A DNA stretch of 9,113 bases from UBA6168 sp964442355. Lineage in GTDB: Bacteria > Bacteroidota > Bacteroidia > Chitinophagales > Saprospiraceae. A program made the translations under genes and the position numbers. Positions within the stretch are counted from its first letter, which is position 1. Each line of letters starts with the position of its first letter. Below are positions 1 to 7,800 of this stretch, piece by piece. The DNA lies in the NCBI GenBank assembly GCA_964442355.1, contig CAYTZS010000210.1, forward strand, positions 1 through 9,113, in the 5' to 3' direction. The notes below the pieces were generated by a model. The model did no database searches. It saw only the letters and a program-made list of their open reading frames with translations, and had not been told where the DNA came from.

Positions 1-535
1 TGCACAACATGCCATCTTAAATGATAAGGATACTGATTTATCTTACCTCGCATTTACTGAAGTTGAGGATTCCTTGGACAATGAACGACTTTATCTAAGT
101 GACCTTTATGCCATGCAACTTCCGGCTGACCTTGTTTTTATAAGCGCCTGTGAGACAGGCTTGGGAAGCTATCACAGGGGAGAAGGTATTTTGAGCTTGG
201 CAAGGGGGTTTTCATTTGCTGGGGCTAAAAGTCTTGTCACTACTTTGTGGAAGGTCAATGACAAGGCATCACTTGAAATTGTCAAAGCTTTTTATAAAAA
301 TCTGAGCACTGGAATGGGAAAAGACGAGGCGCTTCGGATGGCAAAGCTCGCCTATCTGGGCGACCACAAGGAGGTGGAGGCACACCCATTTTATTGGGCA
401 GGATTTATACCGATTGGCGACATGGCAGCAATGCACTTCGATGGAATGTCAACCAATTGGATTTGGTGGGTGGCAGGGGCTTTAGGCATTGTGCTTGTTT
501 ATTTTGGCTGGCACAAAGCACGCTCACCACGTTAA
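1..535 (+). CDS. CHAT-domain (caspase-like) protein, C-terminal part, membrane-anchored; 5' end outside window
   Basis: The frame is open from the left edge, so only the last 177 or so residues are present; a TTG near base 74 is not the true start. The sequence shows the two hallmarks of CHAT (caspase HetF-associated with TPRs) domains. A His in the context AQHAILND (codon 8-10) is the presumed catalytic His. The block FISACETGLG has the presumed nucleophile Cys at 149-151. Downstream GARSLVTTLW-like and FYWAGFIPIGD segments are typical of the end of the domain. A hydrophobic helix follows at about 458-510 (WIWWVAGALGIVLVYFGW), then a basic tail, HKARSPR. Family members usually carry many TPRs before the CHAT domain; that part is outside the window. 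By the positive-inside rule the basic tail suggests a cytoplasmic C-terminus and a periplasmic CHAT domain, which is inference. The gene ends 12 bases inside the 3' end of the convergent anti-sigma-like gene. Substrate unknown. Confidence 0.88.
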   Translation, partial: AQHAILNDKDTDLSYLAFTEVEDSLDNERLYLSDLYAMQLPADLVFISACETGLGSYHRGEGILSLARGFSFAGAKSLVTTLWKVNDKASLEIVKAFYKNLSTGMGKDEALRMAKLAYLGDHKEVEAHPFYWAGFIPIGDMAAMHFDGMSTNWIWWVAGALGIVLVYFGWHKARSPR

Positions 536-544
536 GCTGTGCCA
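509..544. terminator. Weak inverted repeat spanning the two convergent stop codons
   Basis: TGGCACA (509-515) and TGTGCCA (538-544) are perfect 7-base complements around a 22-base loop that contains both stop codons (533-535 on plus, 524-526 on minus). Neither side has a T-run, so it is at best a poor intrinsic terminator. The placement at a convergent gene end is the only other support. Confidence 0.25.
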
Positions 545-1285
545 CACAGTATTCAATTGGTTCAGTAGTATTTGCGATTCCTCCTGATAAGGTTGCTTTG
601 GATTACTGATGATTTGAAGAAGTTGACTTTTTGTCGCTTCCAAGTTGCCAGATTTCAAATGGGCCAGTGCTATGAAATATGCTGCCCGATTGCTGTATTC
701 ATTTTCTGTTGGCACGACATTTTGAAAGGCGACAACTGCTTTCTTTCCATCTCCCAATTCCAGCCAGGCACAGCCAATAAGGAATTGTGCAGCTGCAAAG
801 TCATTCTTATCGTTCGTAATGTTGTTGGCGGAGTTAATTGCGGACTGGAAATCACCTTTCTCAAAAGCAATTTTCGCTTGGTCGAAGGGGGCAATGATTG
901 AATCTTTAGACCTTACTCCTGAGAAATTTGGATATGCTTCCTTGAAAAACTGCTTTGATAAATTGCCGTTCGAATACTTCAAGTTGGCCCATAAGACAAT
1001 GCTAACTACCCCCAATACAAGAACTGCCGCAGCAACTGCCCAAGTACGTGGGCCAGACGAATACCATACATGTTTAGATGAGTCTTTCTTACTTTCCTCA
1101 AAACGCTTCATCATCCCCTTGAAGGCTATGAGTTCAGTTGCCTGCTGAGCTGCCTTGCAAGCATCAAACTCAACCCGAAGCGTTTCGTTAACCAATAAAT
1201 CCTGCTCGAAGGACAATCTCTCCGCTTCATTCATCTCACCCTCCAGATAAGCATCAATCCGCTCTGAATATTTGAACTCACTCAT
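524..1285 (-). CDS. Anti-sigma-factor-like membrane protein with C-terminal TPR-like domain
   Basis: This 253-residue protein has three visible parts. Residues 1-65 resemble the N-terminal helical segment of Bacteroidota anti-sigma factors (ERIDAYLEGEMNEAERLSFE...), but there is no HxxxCxxC zinc motif; the only Cys there is in DACKAA. Residues 82-101 form one strong transmembrane helix preceded by a Lys/Arg-rich stretch, which implies N-terminus in the cytoplasm and C-terminus in the periplasm. Residues 134-225 contain three TPR-like helical hairpins, such as AFEKGDFQSAI and AWLELGDGKKAVVAFQ. The start ATG overlaps the stop of the sigma gene (ATGA), so the two are translationally coupled, which supports partnership. 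It probably binds and silences that sigma factor, while the TPR part senses or binds a periplasmic partner. Binding is inferred from context, not from a diagnostic motif. It could instead be a TPR scaffold protein without anti-sigma activity. Confidence 0.8.
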   Translation of the reverse strand: MSEFKYSERIDAYLEGEMNEAERLSFEQDLLVNETLRVEFDACKAAQQATELIAFKGMMKRFEESKKDSSKHVWYSSGPRTWAVAAAVLVLGVVSIVLWANLKYSNGNLSKQFFKEAYPNFSGVRSKDSIIAPFDQAKIAFEKGDFQSAINSANNITNDKNDFAAAQFLIGCAWLELGDGKKAVVAFQNVVPTENEYSNRAAYFIALAHLKSGNLEATKSQLLQIISNPKQPYQEESQILLNQLNTVWHSLTW

Positions 1286-1875
1286 AATCCATCTTTTAAG
1301 CTGTTAGCGACTTGGGGATTGTTTTTCATCCAAACCCTCAATGCTTGCAAGCAGTTTTTCTTCTTGTTTTTGGCAGCCATTTCGTCATTAAGTCCTACCC
1401 GCTCCGCTATTTCCTTTAAAGAATAGCCAGTTGACCAATCCGCTAGCACAGGTTTGCACTTTTCCTCTAATGCAGCAATGGCCATGTCAAGCAAGGCCAT
1501 TTTATCTTTCCATAAAATTGAGTCCACCTCCACATTGTCTTCGTCAACCATTGGGGCAAGCCCAGCTAGTGCAACGGAACGTCGTTGCTGCTTGGCGTAT
1601 CGGTTAAGGCTGATATTGTTGACAATACTGCCAAAATAGGTATGCAAAGCACTTCTTTCCTCAAATGTTCCATGCTTTACTTTTTGAAAAAGTAACCATA
1701 GCCCTTCTTGGAGCAAGTCTTCCACATCTTCACTGTTGCCATTGAATCGTCGGGCGGCATACGCTGCAAGCCGCCTGTATCTGCCATCAACATATAGTTG
1801 GCCCAGCGCATTTTCCAATGCCTGCCCACCTTCCCGAATAGACCGGATTATCTCATCGTCTGCTGAAGAACTCAT
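1282..1875 (-). CDS. ECF-type RNA polymerase sigma factor (sigma-70 family)
   Basis: This protein has 197 residues, the usual size for an extracytoplasmic-function sigma factor. Region 2 covers about residues 27-100, with the DVEDLLQEGLWLLFQKV core and the basic YAKQQRR end that contacts the -10 element. A short acidic linker at 110-118 replaces region 3. Region 4 covers about 130-184, with a helix-turn-helix around YSLKEIAERVGLNDEMAAK and the following basic helix. The first ATG (1873-1875) gives a complete region 2 and is the likely start. It is the first gene of a two-gene operon with the anti-sigma-like gene, overlapping it by four bases. Members of this Bacteroidota sigma group often neighbour TPR/CHAT genes, as recalled from general knowledge of the family, which matches the CHAT gene at the other end of the operon. 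The target genes cannot be read from the sequence. Confidence 0.92.
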   Translation of the reverse strand: MSSSADDEIIRSIREGGQALENALGQLYVDGRYRRLAAYAARRFNGNSEDVEDLLQEGLWLLFQKVKHGTFEERSALHTYFGSIVNNISLNRYAKQQRRSVALAGLAPMVDEDNVEVDSILWKDKMALLDMAIAALEEKCKPVLADWSTGYSLKEIAERVGLNDEMAAKNKKKNCLQALRVWMKNNPQVANSLKDGL

Positions 1876-1953
1876 GCTTTAGTTTGATGTGACGAGCAAA
1901 GGTGTAGATAAAAATTAATTTTTTTCAGTTGGCCTACTCCTTTTGACGCTTCA

Positions 1954-1981
1954 CAAAACTAACAGGAAAAGAATATTCAAA
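1954..1981 (-). promoter_or_regulatory. Candidate Bacteroidota-type promoter for the sigma/anti-sigma operon
   Basis: Read on the minus strand, TAGTTTTG at 1961-1954 fits the -7 consensus TAnnTTTG. A TTTTG at 1982-1978 lies 16 bases upstream, one short of the usual spacing. Transcription would start about 70 bases before the sigma ATG. A poorer match, CACCTTTG (1904-1897), lies nearer the gene. The rest of 1876-2160 shows no gene I can support. Confidence 0.4.
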
Positions 1982-2160
1982 AAGGCAATAACTGCCAAAA
2001 TTGAATCGGAAGCAATCATGTGGATTGCATACAAGATACCCCAAAACATATTCTAGAGAAAAGGTCAGACCTGACAAGGTGTACCACAACGAAAAGCTTG
2101 ACGGACGCATGGTGACATGCCATCCGAGGGCCATGTTTTTTCATCAAAACTATTTGTGCT

Positions 2161-2508
2161 ATGAAATTATGCTTCATTTATCTGATGTGGCTAATGCCAC
2201 TCGTGTCCAATTTTTCGAACAAGCCTGAAACGATGGATTGCGATTGCCCCTCCATCACTGGTTTGCACATGACGGGCGAAACATCAAGCGCTGTTACGTA
2301 TGCCTGGAGCGGGTCTCTCGCCGCCACACAGTACAAGGTTTGGTTTTCTCGACAGGAAGACAATTTCACGAGTGACTTTTTTTATACCACGGCCAATTCG
2401 CACACTTTTTCCAGCTTGCCTTCGGGAACCTACACCTTCTTCTTTGCTGTGATTTGCGGCGATGAAACAAGTGGGTTTATCGGCGTGGAAGACATTGTCT
2501 CAAATTGA
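2161..2508 (+). CDS. Small secreted protein with one fibronectin type III-like domain
   Basis: This 115-residue protein starts with a short hydrophobic N-terminus (MKLCFIYLMWLMPLVSNFS), probably a Sec signal peptide cleaved near residue 19. The mature part (about 29-115) reads as a single FN3-like beta sandwich. It has a CDCPSITGL opening strand, a Trp in VTYAWSGS, a Tyr in TQYKVWFS, the SLPSGTYTFFFAV turn and strand near the end, and a late Cys in VICGDE. A disulfide between the opening CDC and the late Cys would staple the domain ends together, as is common in secreted Bacteroidota FN3 modules (inferred). No enzyme motif is present. A periplasmic or surface location is likely, and the partner is unknown. 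I see no clear TAnnTTTG promoter upstream. It stands alone on its strand and converges on the gene to its right with 24 bases between stops. The similarity is structural by eye, so another Ig-like fold is possible. Confidence 0.72.
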   Translation: MKLCFIYLMWLMPLVSNFSNKPETMDCDCPSITGLHMTGETSSAVTYAWSGSLAATQYKVWFSRQEDNFTSDFFYTTANSHTFSSLPSGTYTFFFAVICGDETSGFIGVEDIVSN

Positions 2509-2523
2509 TGCGGACCAACCATT

Positions 2524-2555
2524 GGGGAGGGTCTATCTCAGTTCCTCCCCCTTTT
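2524..2555 (+). terminator. Intrinsic terminator-like hairpin at a convergent gene junction
   Basis: GGGGAGG (2524-2530) pairs perfectly with CCTCCCC (2544-2550) around a 13-base loop and is followed by CTTTTCC. On the plus strand this fits a terminator just after the FN3-like gene. It overlaps the last codons and stop of the minus-strand gene (stop at 2533-2535). The T-tract is short, so termination strength is uncertain, and on the minus strand there is no T-run after the stem. Confidence 0.5.
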
Positions 2556-3984
2556 CCATTAGCCATTTTCTAATGATAATACTCTTTTCATTCGCCAATT
2601 GTTCCATAAATGCCGTTACAGCCGAAGCATCAGGCGGTTGGTTTTTCCTAAGGTCAATTAACCACTTCAAATATTTGGTGAAATTCAGGTAGTTCTCCAC
2701 CATTTGCGTAGGAAGCACAGTATTTCTTGAAAGAAAGTTTTGGAAATTTCGAGTGTAGCTGAGCAGAGGCTTTAAGGAACTTGGGTCATTAGCAAGGTCA
2801 TCGTACAATAAACGAAGCTGTAGCGGACGAACCCGTGTTTCTGTAACATCGTTCGTGTGCCTGACCAGTGCCAAATGCGAAAGTGCCACCTTAAAATCAT
2901 TGGCAACCTTTTGCTGCCTGCCACGGTGGTAGTGCCAATGTGCCAGAGCAAGGCACACGGTATCGTTCCTTTCATTTTCTTCCAAATGCAACTGGTGTTG
3001 TTCGATGAAGCCCCTTGCCCAATCGAACTCCTGTGCGAGCGTGGCCAAAGCCGCAATGTTCAAAAACCTCAACGGATTTTTGGCGTCCTTTTCAGTATAA
3101 AGCCCCTTTTCGATTCCCTTGCGATAAAGCCCAAAAACCAGCCGGTGGGACGGAAGGTCATCCCGCTCATTGGAACGGGTAATGGCAAGGTTCATTAGCA
3201 TCTTCAACGCCAGTCCCAGCTCCCATTTGCTCAGCTGGTTCTCACATGCTTCGAGTACGGTCACCATTGTTTCCAGTTGATTTGCCTCGGGATGTAGCAG
3301 TTTCAAGAATAGGTCAATTGGCAATGATTCAGGAGCCAAGCGTTTGGCGATATTCTCCAGTATATCTTTCGAGATGCCGGGGTTCCAGTCTTCCTGCAAT
3401 ATCCTTTTTCGGGCGACCATCTCAGCGGTATAGGTCAACATGGCCAGGCAACTGTATAGCTCCATGTTTTTTACGGTTGCGAATATCGCCGGGTGGTAAG
3501 CTTCGAGCCTTTCCGTTTCAGGGTGAAAATACAGCTCATGCTGTAGCCAAACCATTTCTCGATGGTAATCCAATCCCCTGTTGTCTCCTTTTTCAAGTTG
3601 CGATACCTGCGCCTCGACTTCTTTTTCGAAAAGCGTATAGGCATCCCTGCTGCTCAAGGCGGTCACAAGCATACGCTGGCTAGTAGCTTTGTCTTTTTCA
3701 AGCGAATCATGCATCAAAAACGACTCCAATAGCTGGGTAAGCTTGTGCCGAAGGTTGCGAAGCTTTTTCTCGTCGAACTGCTTTTTGGGAAAAAGGAACT
3801 GAAAAGCCGCCTCATTTTTCAGCAGCGGGCTGTCCATGCCCGGGTGAAACCTTTGGAGGTATTCAAAATAGCGACTAACCAGCGGGTCGGTATTGTGGTA
3901 GGGGGATACCAAGAACTTCTTGGCAGCTTTCAAGTCCTCTTCTTTGAAAGCAGACAACAGTTGGTAGAGTTTCATTTTTTCCAT
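2533..3984 (-). CDS. Conserved-looking all-helical protein of unknown function (483 aa)
   Basis: I cannot assign a function. The protein has 483 residues, no signal peptide and no transmembrane helix, so it should be cytoplasmic. It is almost entirely amphipathic helix with little Gly, resembling a TPR or other helical-repeat solenoid without clean TPR consensus. The N-terminus has a distinctive pattern: KKFLVSPYHN (about 22-31), then FHPGMDSPLL (46-55), FLFPKKQFDEKKLRNLRHKL (63-82) and LLESFLMHD. It resembles a recurring, unnamed family of about 480-500 residue proteins I associate with Saprospira-like Bacteroidota; this is memory, not a search. The start at 3984 (MEKMKLYQ) or the ATG nine bases further in are both possible. 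A good promoter match lies 50-80 bases upstream. It is transcribed divergently from the LytTR gene. A scaffold or regulatory adaptor role would fit the fold, but that is speculative. Confidence 0.85.
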   Translation of the reverse strand: MEKMKLYQLLSAFKEEDLKAAKKFLVSPYHNTDPLVSRYFEYLQRFHPGMDSPLLKNEAAFQFLFPKKQFDEKKLRNLRHKLTQLLESFLMHDSLEKDKATSQRMLVTALSSRDAYTLFEKEVEAQVSQLEKGDNRGLDYHREMVWLQHELYFHPETERLEAYHPAIFATVKNMELYSCLAMLTYTAEMVARKRILQEDWNPGISKDILENIAKRLAPESLPIDLFLKLLHPEANQLETMVTVLEACENQLSKWELGLALKMLMNLAITRSNERDDLPSHRLVFGLYRKGIEKGLYTEKDAKNPLRFLNIAALATLAQEFDWARGFIEQHQLHLEENERNDTVCLALAHWHYHRGRQQKVANDFKVALSHLALVRHTNDVTETRVRPLQLRLLYDDLANDPSSLKPLLSYTRNFQNFLSRNTVLPTQMVENYLNFTKYLKWLIDLRKNQPPDASAVTAFMEQLANEKSIIIRKWLMEKGEELR

Positions 3985-4035
3985 GGGCCATCCAATTCAA
4001 TGTGCTTTTATCAGCAAAAACCACCCTCATTGGGG

Positions 4036-4064
4036 CAAATGTAGTGGAAATTGAAAAAGGACAA
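4036..4064 (-). promoter_or_regulatory. Bacteroidota-type promoter for the 483-aa helical protein gene
   Basis: On the minus strand, TACATTTG (4043-4036) matches TAnnTTTG exactly. A TTG (4064-4062) lies 18 bases upstream, the expected spacing for the -33 element. Transcription would start about 45 bases before the ATG at 3984. Confidence 0.6.
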
Positions 4065-4204
4065 GATTTGTTTGTAAATATCAAGCTAAGTAATTGATTT
4101 ACTGCTTTATACAAAAAATAATTATCACAAGACAAGGCTTTATTCGAAGGACAATTTGGTTTCAATAATCAACCATAGCAGGTACAAACCATTAAGCGTA
4201 ATAT

Positions 4205-4212
4205 TATTTTTG
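4205..4212 (+). promoter_or_regulatory. Candidate -7 element for the LytTR gene
   Basis: TATTTTTG matches TAnnTTTG, but there is no TTG or TTTG at the expected distance upstream. If used, transcription would start near 4219. That argues for translation from the ATG at 4287 rather than from the in-frame TTG at 4215, which would precede the transcript start. Confidence 0.35.
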
Positions 4213-4286
4213 ACTTGCAAGTTCTAATCACGGTCTTTCTTCCGGCAAACAATACAGCACCAAATATTTTCACCAATGAACACCAA

Positions 4287-4658
4287 ATGAAAAGCCACTT
4301 AACGATGAACACCGACAATTCAAATGGCCATACAAACTTTATCGCCTTTTCCACTTTGGAAAGCTACACAGTCGTTGCACTGCATGAAATTGTGTGCTGC
4401 ATAGCTGAAGGAGGCTATGCCCGGGTACACTTGGACAGCAAAGACGAGTTGCTGCTAGCAAAAGGCCTGGCCAAGCTGGAAGCATTTCTTCCCAAGGAAG
4501 TATTCGTTCGTGTACATAATAATACGATCGTCAACCTCGCCCATGTTAGAAAGGTGCTGAAAGGTGATGGGAAATCATTATTGCTAACCAATGGCATGAG
4601 CGTTACGCTGGCCGAAAGGCGTAAAAAGGTCTTAATGGAGCGGTTGTTGGTTTTTTAA
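4287..4658 (+). CDS. Stand-alone LytTR-family DNA-binding transcriptional regulator
   Basis: From the ATG at 4287 the protein has 123 residues, almost all of it one LytTR DNA-binding domain (about 18-120). Family features visible are an opening strand followed by LHEIVCCIAEGGYARVHL (about 32-49), LLLAKGLAKLEAFLP (55-69), the core FVRVHNNTIVNLAHV (73-87) with the Arg-Val-His DNA-contact block, and a final GMSVTLAERRKK strand and helix. There is no response-regulator receiver domain, transmembrane segment or other sensory domain, unlike AlgR/LytR-type regulators, so its signal must come from elsewhere or its level must control it. The frame stays open upstream to a TTG at 4215, but that part (LITVFLPANNTAPNIF...) lacks domain character. 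ATG 4305 is also possible. Its position just before the giant secreted-protein gene on the same strand makes that gene a candidate target, though a separate promoter lies between them. The protein ends in a T-run followed by an A-run without a stem. Confidence 0.88.
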   Translation: MKSHLTMNTDNSNGHTNFIAFSTLESYTVVALHEIVCCIAEGGYARVHLDSKDELLLAKGLAKLEAFLPKEVFVRVHNNTIVNLAHVRKVLKGDGKSLLLTNGMSVTLAERRKKVLMERLLVF

Positions 4659-4724
4659 AAAATGACAGTTATCAAGAAAAAAGCAGCATTCACAGCAGAT
4701 TTTAAGGCGCTGGTAAAGTCGTTG

Positions 4725-4754
4725 TTTGTGGTTTGAAAAGGAGAATTAGTTTTG
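4725..4754 (+). promoter_or_regulatory. Bacteroidota-type promoter for the giant secreted protein gene
   Basis: TTTG (4725-4728), an 18-base spacer and TAGTTTTG (4747-4754) match the -33/-7 consensus in both parts and in spacing. Transcription would start near 4761 and leave a leader of about 90 bases before the ATG at 4850. The rest of the 191-base gap after the LytTR gene shows no obvious hairpin. Confidence 0.62.
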
Positions 4755-4849
4755 ACTTCATCTAATTTTTCAAGCACACGTCTTTTTCAGAGTCTCCACT
4801 CAGCGTCTTTTCCAGAAAATAACATATAACCATCAAAACACACAGGTTT

Positions 4850-7800
4850 ATGATGAACAAATACTATTTGGCTTTCCGAAGCCTGAAACGCTATTTTTTA
4901 ACCACTGCAATGGGCTTGTTTTTTTGGGCGCAGCAAGCTGTCAGCCAAAATAACCTCATCGTGACAGGGGCGCAGACGATTACCGGAAGCGCCACTTACG
5001 ATAATGTGACGGTGCAAGCTGGCGGAGTATTGACTGTGGATGGGGTGCTGACCGTGAACCAGAACATGACCGTGGAGAACAGTGGAACAGTGACACACTC
5101 GCCAAGGTTTGAGGCTGGTTTGACATTGAGCGTCGCAGGCACACTCCATATTCAGACAGGTGGCCAAATCACTACGGTGGGGAAGGGGTTGAAAGGTGGC
5201 TTTAATGGCTCGATATTTAGTCCCGATGGCGAAACTTATAATGATGCTGGACAAATTGCGATAGGTTCCAAAAGAGGAGACAATTTAAGCAGCAACACTT
5301 CGATTTGGGGTAGTGCAGGTGGAAGTTATGGGGGAAGAGGTGCATTTGGAAGGATTGGGTCAAACTTCCCTGATATTGTTTCGAACTTGGAATATGGCAC
5401 TTTGGAGAATCCCAACAAGCTGGGAGCAGGAGCAGGCGGCTCGCCTGGAGCTGGAGCAAATGCTCCAGGTGGAAATGGAGGAGGTCTTATCACAATTAAC
5501 GCTGGACAGTTAATAGTGGATGGTGCTATTAACGCTGACGGCCAAGCTCAAAGTGGAGGCTCTGGCTCTGGTGGCAGCATAAAAATTACGGCTACGGATA
5601 TTTCAGGAAATGGTAATATATCATCGAAAGGTGGTTCGCCGTTAGTTTATGGTATTATTCCGGGCGCAGGTGGAGGGGGTAGAATCGCCATGTATTATAC
5701 AACCCTTACCATTCCTACTAACAAGATTTCTTGTAAAGGAGGTGTATCCCCATACAGCCAATTATTCCATGCAAATGCAGGCACTGTTTTCCTAAAGGCA
5801 GCAAACCAGCAATTTGGGAAGGTATTGGTTGATAACCAAGGCACGATTAGCCAATTTGAAACTAAACTCAGAACAAGCCTTTCAAACCTTGATGAGTTAG
5901 TATTGGTAGGCGACACAAAAGTTAAATTTGACAACTCCAATGGAACCCCATTAACCATAACCAACCCCATTCTTTTACAAAGCCTTTCAAAACTATATGT
6001 CGCCAATGGAAGCAATATTGGCATCTCTAATCCGATAGGGTTCGATATTGTCCTTGCAAGTGGTGCATTGTTGGATATTGGCACCAACACAACCATTGTT
6101 GCAAACTCCATGTCTGTCAACAATGCCACCTGCAACCTCGGAGGAAACTTCACTATTGCTCAGTCAAGTGACTTTCTCCTAACCGGCAACGGCACAGTCA
6201 AAGTTTTGGGCAACTCCACCTTCTCTATCCCCACCTTTGAGCCCACCAATTTCAACAATGGAACCTTCCACTTGACTGGTGGCAGCACCTTAGAAGTAGC
6301 CTCCAATTCCATTACAATTGGCAATGGCGCTATCTGGATGAAGGATGGTAAGGTAGGTATTGCAGACCAATTGAACAACCTGACCATAGAATCCGGTGGT
6401 ACTGTAACCCACTCTGTAAGGTATGAACCAGGCCTGACACTGAATGTGCTTGGCACATTGGATATAAAGACCGGAGGCCAAATCAACACTGTTGGAAAGG
6501 GGCTTAGAGGTGGCGGTCTCAGCGGTTCTATTTTTGGATATTTCGGTGAGGCTTATGATGCAAATGGCACTATCGTTATCGGCTCCGGAAAAACCAACCT
6601 TTTCTTTTCTGACCAAGACCCTGGCGGAAGCTATGGGGGAATTGGTGGCAAAACAGTTAACCGACCGGGTGGGGAGCCCAACAAATGCTACGGCTTGATT
6701 GAAGACCCTGCTTTTCTTGGTTCTGGTGGTGCAAGTAATGGCAATGATGGGACAACCTATGGCGGAAACGGCGGCGGTAGGGTTACCATCAATTCAAATG
6801 CTTTGGTCGTAAATGGAAGCATCAATGTCAATGGTGAAAATGGCAGATGGTGCAGTTGTACCTGTTGCCCCACCAGTGGCGGAGGAGCAGGTGGGTCTGG
6901 CGGTAGCCTCAAGGTAACTTCAAGTTCAATTTCTGGTGCAGGCACTATTCAGGCAAAAGGTGGAGGTGTCACTCATTTCGCCAATCCCAGCGGCGGAGGC
7001 GGTGGTAGAATAGCTTTGTTTTATGATGACCTATCCCTGCCTGTTGCCAATATTTTATTGGAGGGTGGAAAATGTTTTGTCAACAACCAAGTGCTTGACC
7101 GGCCATCCCAAAATGGCAGTGCAGGTACCCTGTACCTGAAAAAGAACAGCGACCAAGCTGGGCAAATAGTGATTGACAACAACAATGTAAACTGCAATGC
7201 CTTTACTCCTTTCCTTTCCAACCTCACCACAACTACCTCATTGACGATAAAGCGGAAGGGAAAATTTGTGGTGGAAGATGGGAAAACCTTGAAGCTGAAT
7301 TCAATTGACAACACCCTATTTTCAGCTGCTGGTGAACTATGGGTAACATCGGGTAGCAGAATTGACCTCAACTCGTATGACATTTCCATCGAAAATGGTA
7401 TCCTGATTAAGGACGGTAAGCTTGGAGCGCAAGACCAATTGAATTCCGTCACCATTGATGCAGGAGGGGTGTTGACACACTCAGTCCGAAACGTTAAAGG
7501 ATTAAAACTGAACGCAACCCAAAAAGTGGAAATCAAAACGGGCGGAGCTATCAATTGCGACGCCAAAGGGTTGCTGGGCGGGTTTGGCAATGCCATTAAC
7601 CAGGTGGGCAATGCTGCTTTACAAATTGGCGAAACATTCGATGCCAATGGCAATATTATCCGTTTCGGTGCCAATATGTGCGGCGCAAGTCATGGGGGGC
7701 TTGGCAGTAGCGGCTCTGCTGGCAATACCATACAACCAGTTTATGGAGACAAGCATTTCCCCGAATTTCTTGGTTCCGGTGGATGTGGTTCGGCAGGGTG

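Larger units (their letters stand above)
3985..4286. other. Divergent intergenic region with promoters for both flanking genes
   Basis: This stretch of about 300 AT-rich bases holds no gene I can support; the short open frames in it have no recognisable protein character. It carries a two-part promoter match facing left (4036-4064) and a -7 match facing right (4205-4212). The A/T-rich middle (about 4065-4160) has no clear hairpin or tandem repeat. Because one flanking gene encodes a LytTR DNA-binding protein, an autoregulatory site could lie here, but I cannot identify a convincing pair of direct repeats. Confidence 0.5.

Noticed and set aside
2107..2120. Inverted repeat GCATG-GTGA-CATGC upstream of the FN3-like gene
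   Set aside because: The 5-base arms are short enough to occur by chance and there is no promoter element beside it; kept only as a weak operator candidate.
1934..2228. Two short open frames (66 codons minus, 75 codons plus) in the gap between the sigma factor and the FN3-like gene
   Set aside because: Neither shows a signal peptide, domain or convincing start. They overlap each other, and the plus one runs into the FN3-like gene in another frame.
4215..4286. Upstream extension of the LytTR gene to a TTG codon
   Set aside because: It adds 24 residues without domain character, and the likely -7 element ends three bases before it, which would leave the TTG ahead of the transcript start.
7021..7674. 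217-codon open frame on the minus strand inside the giant gene
   Set aside because: It lies antisense to an uninterrupted frame with signal peptide, promoter and internal repeats. Its Pro/Ser/Leu-rich product is what the complement of Gly/Asn/Thr-rich coding sequence gives.
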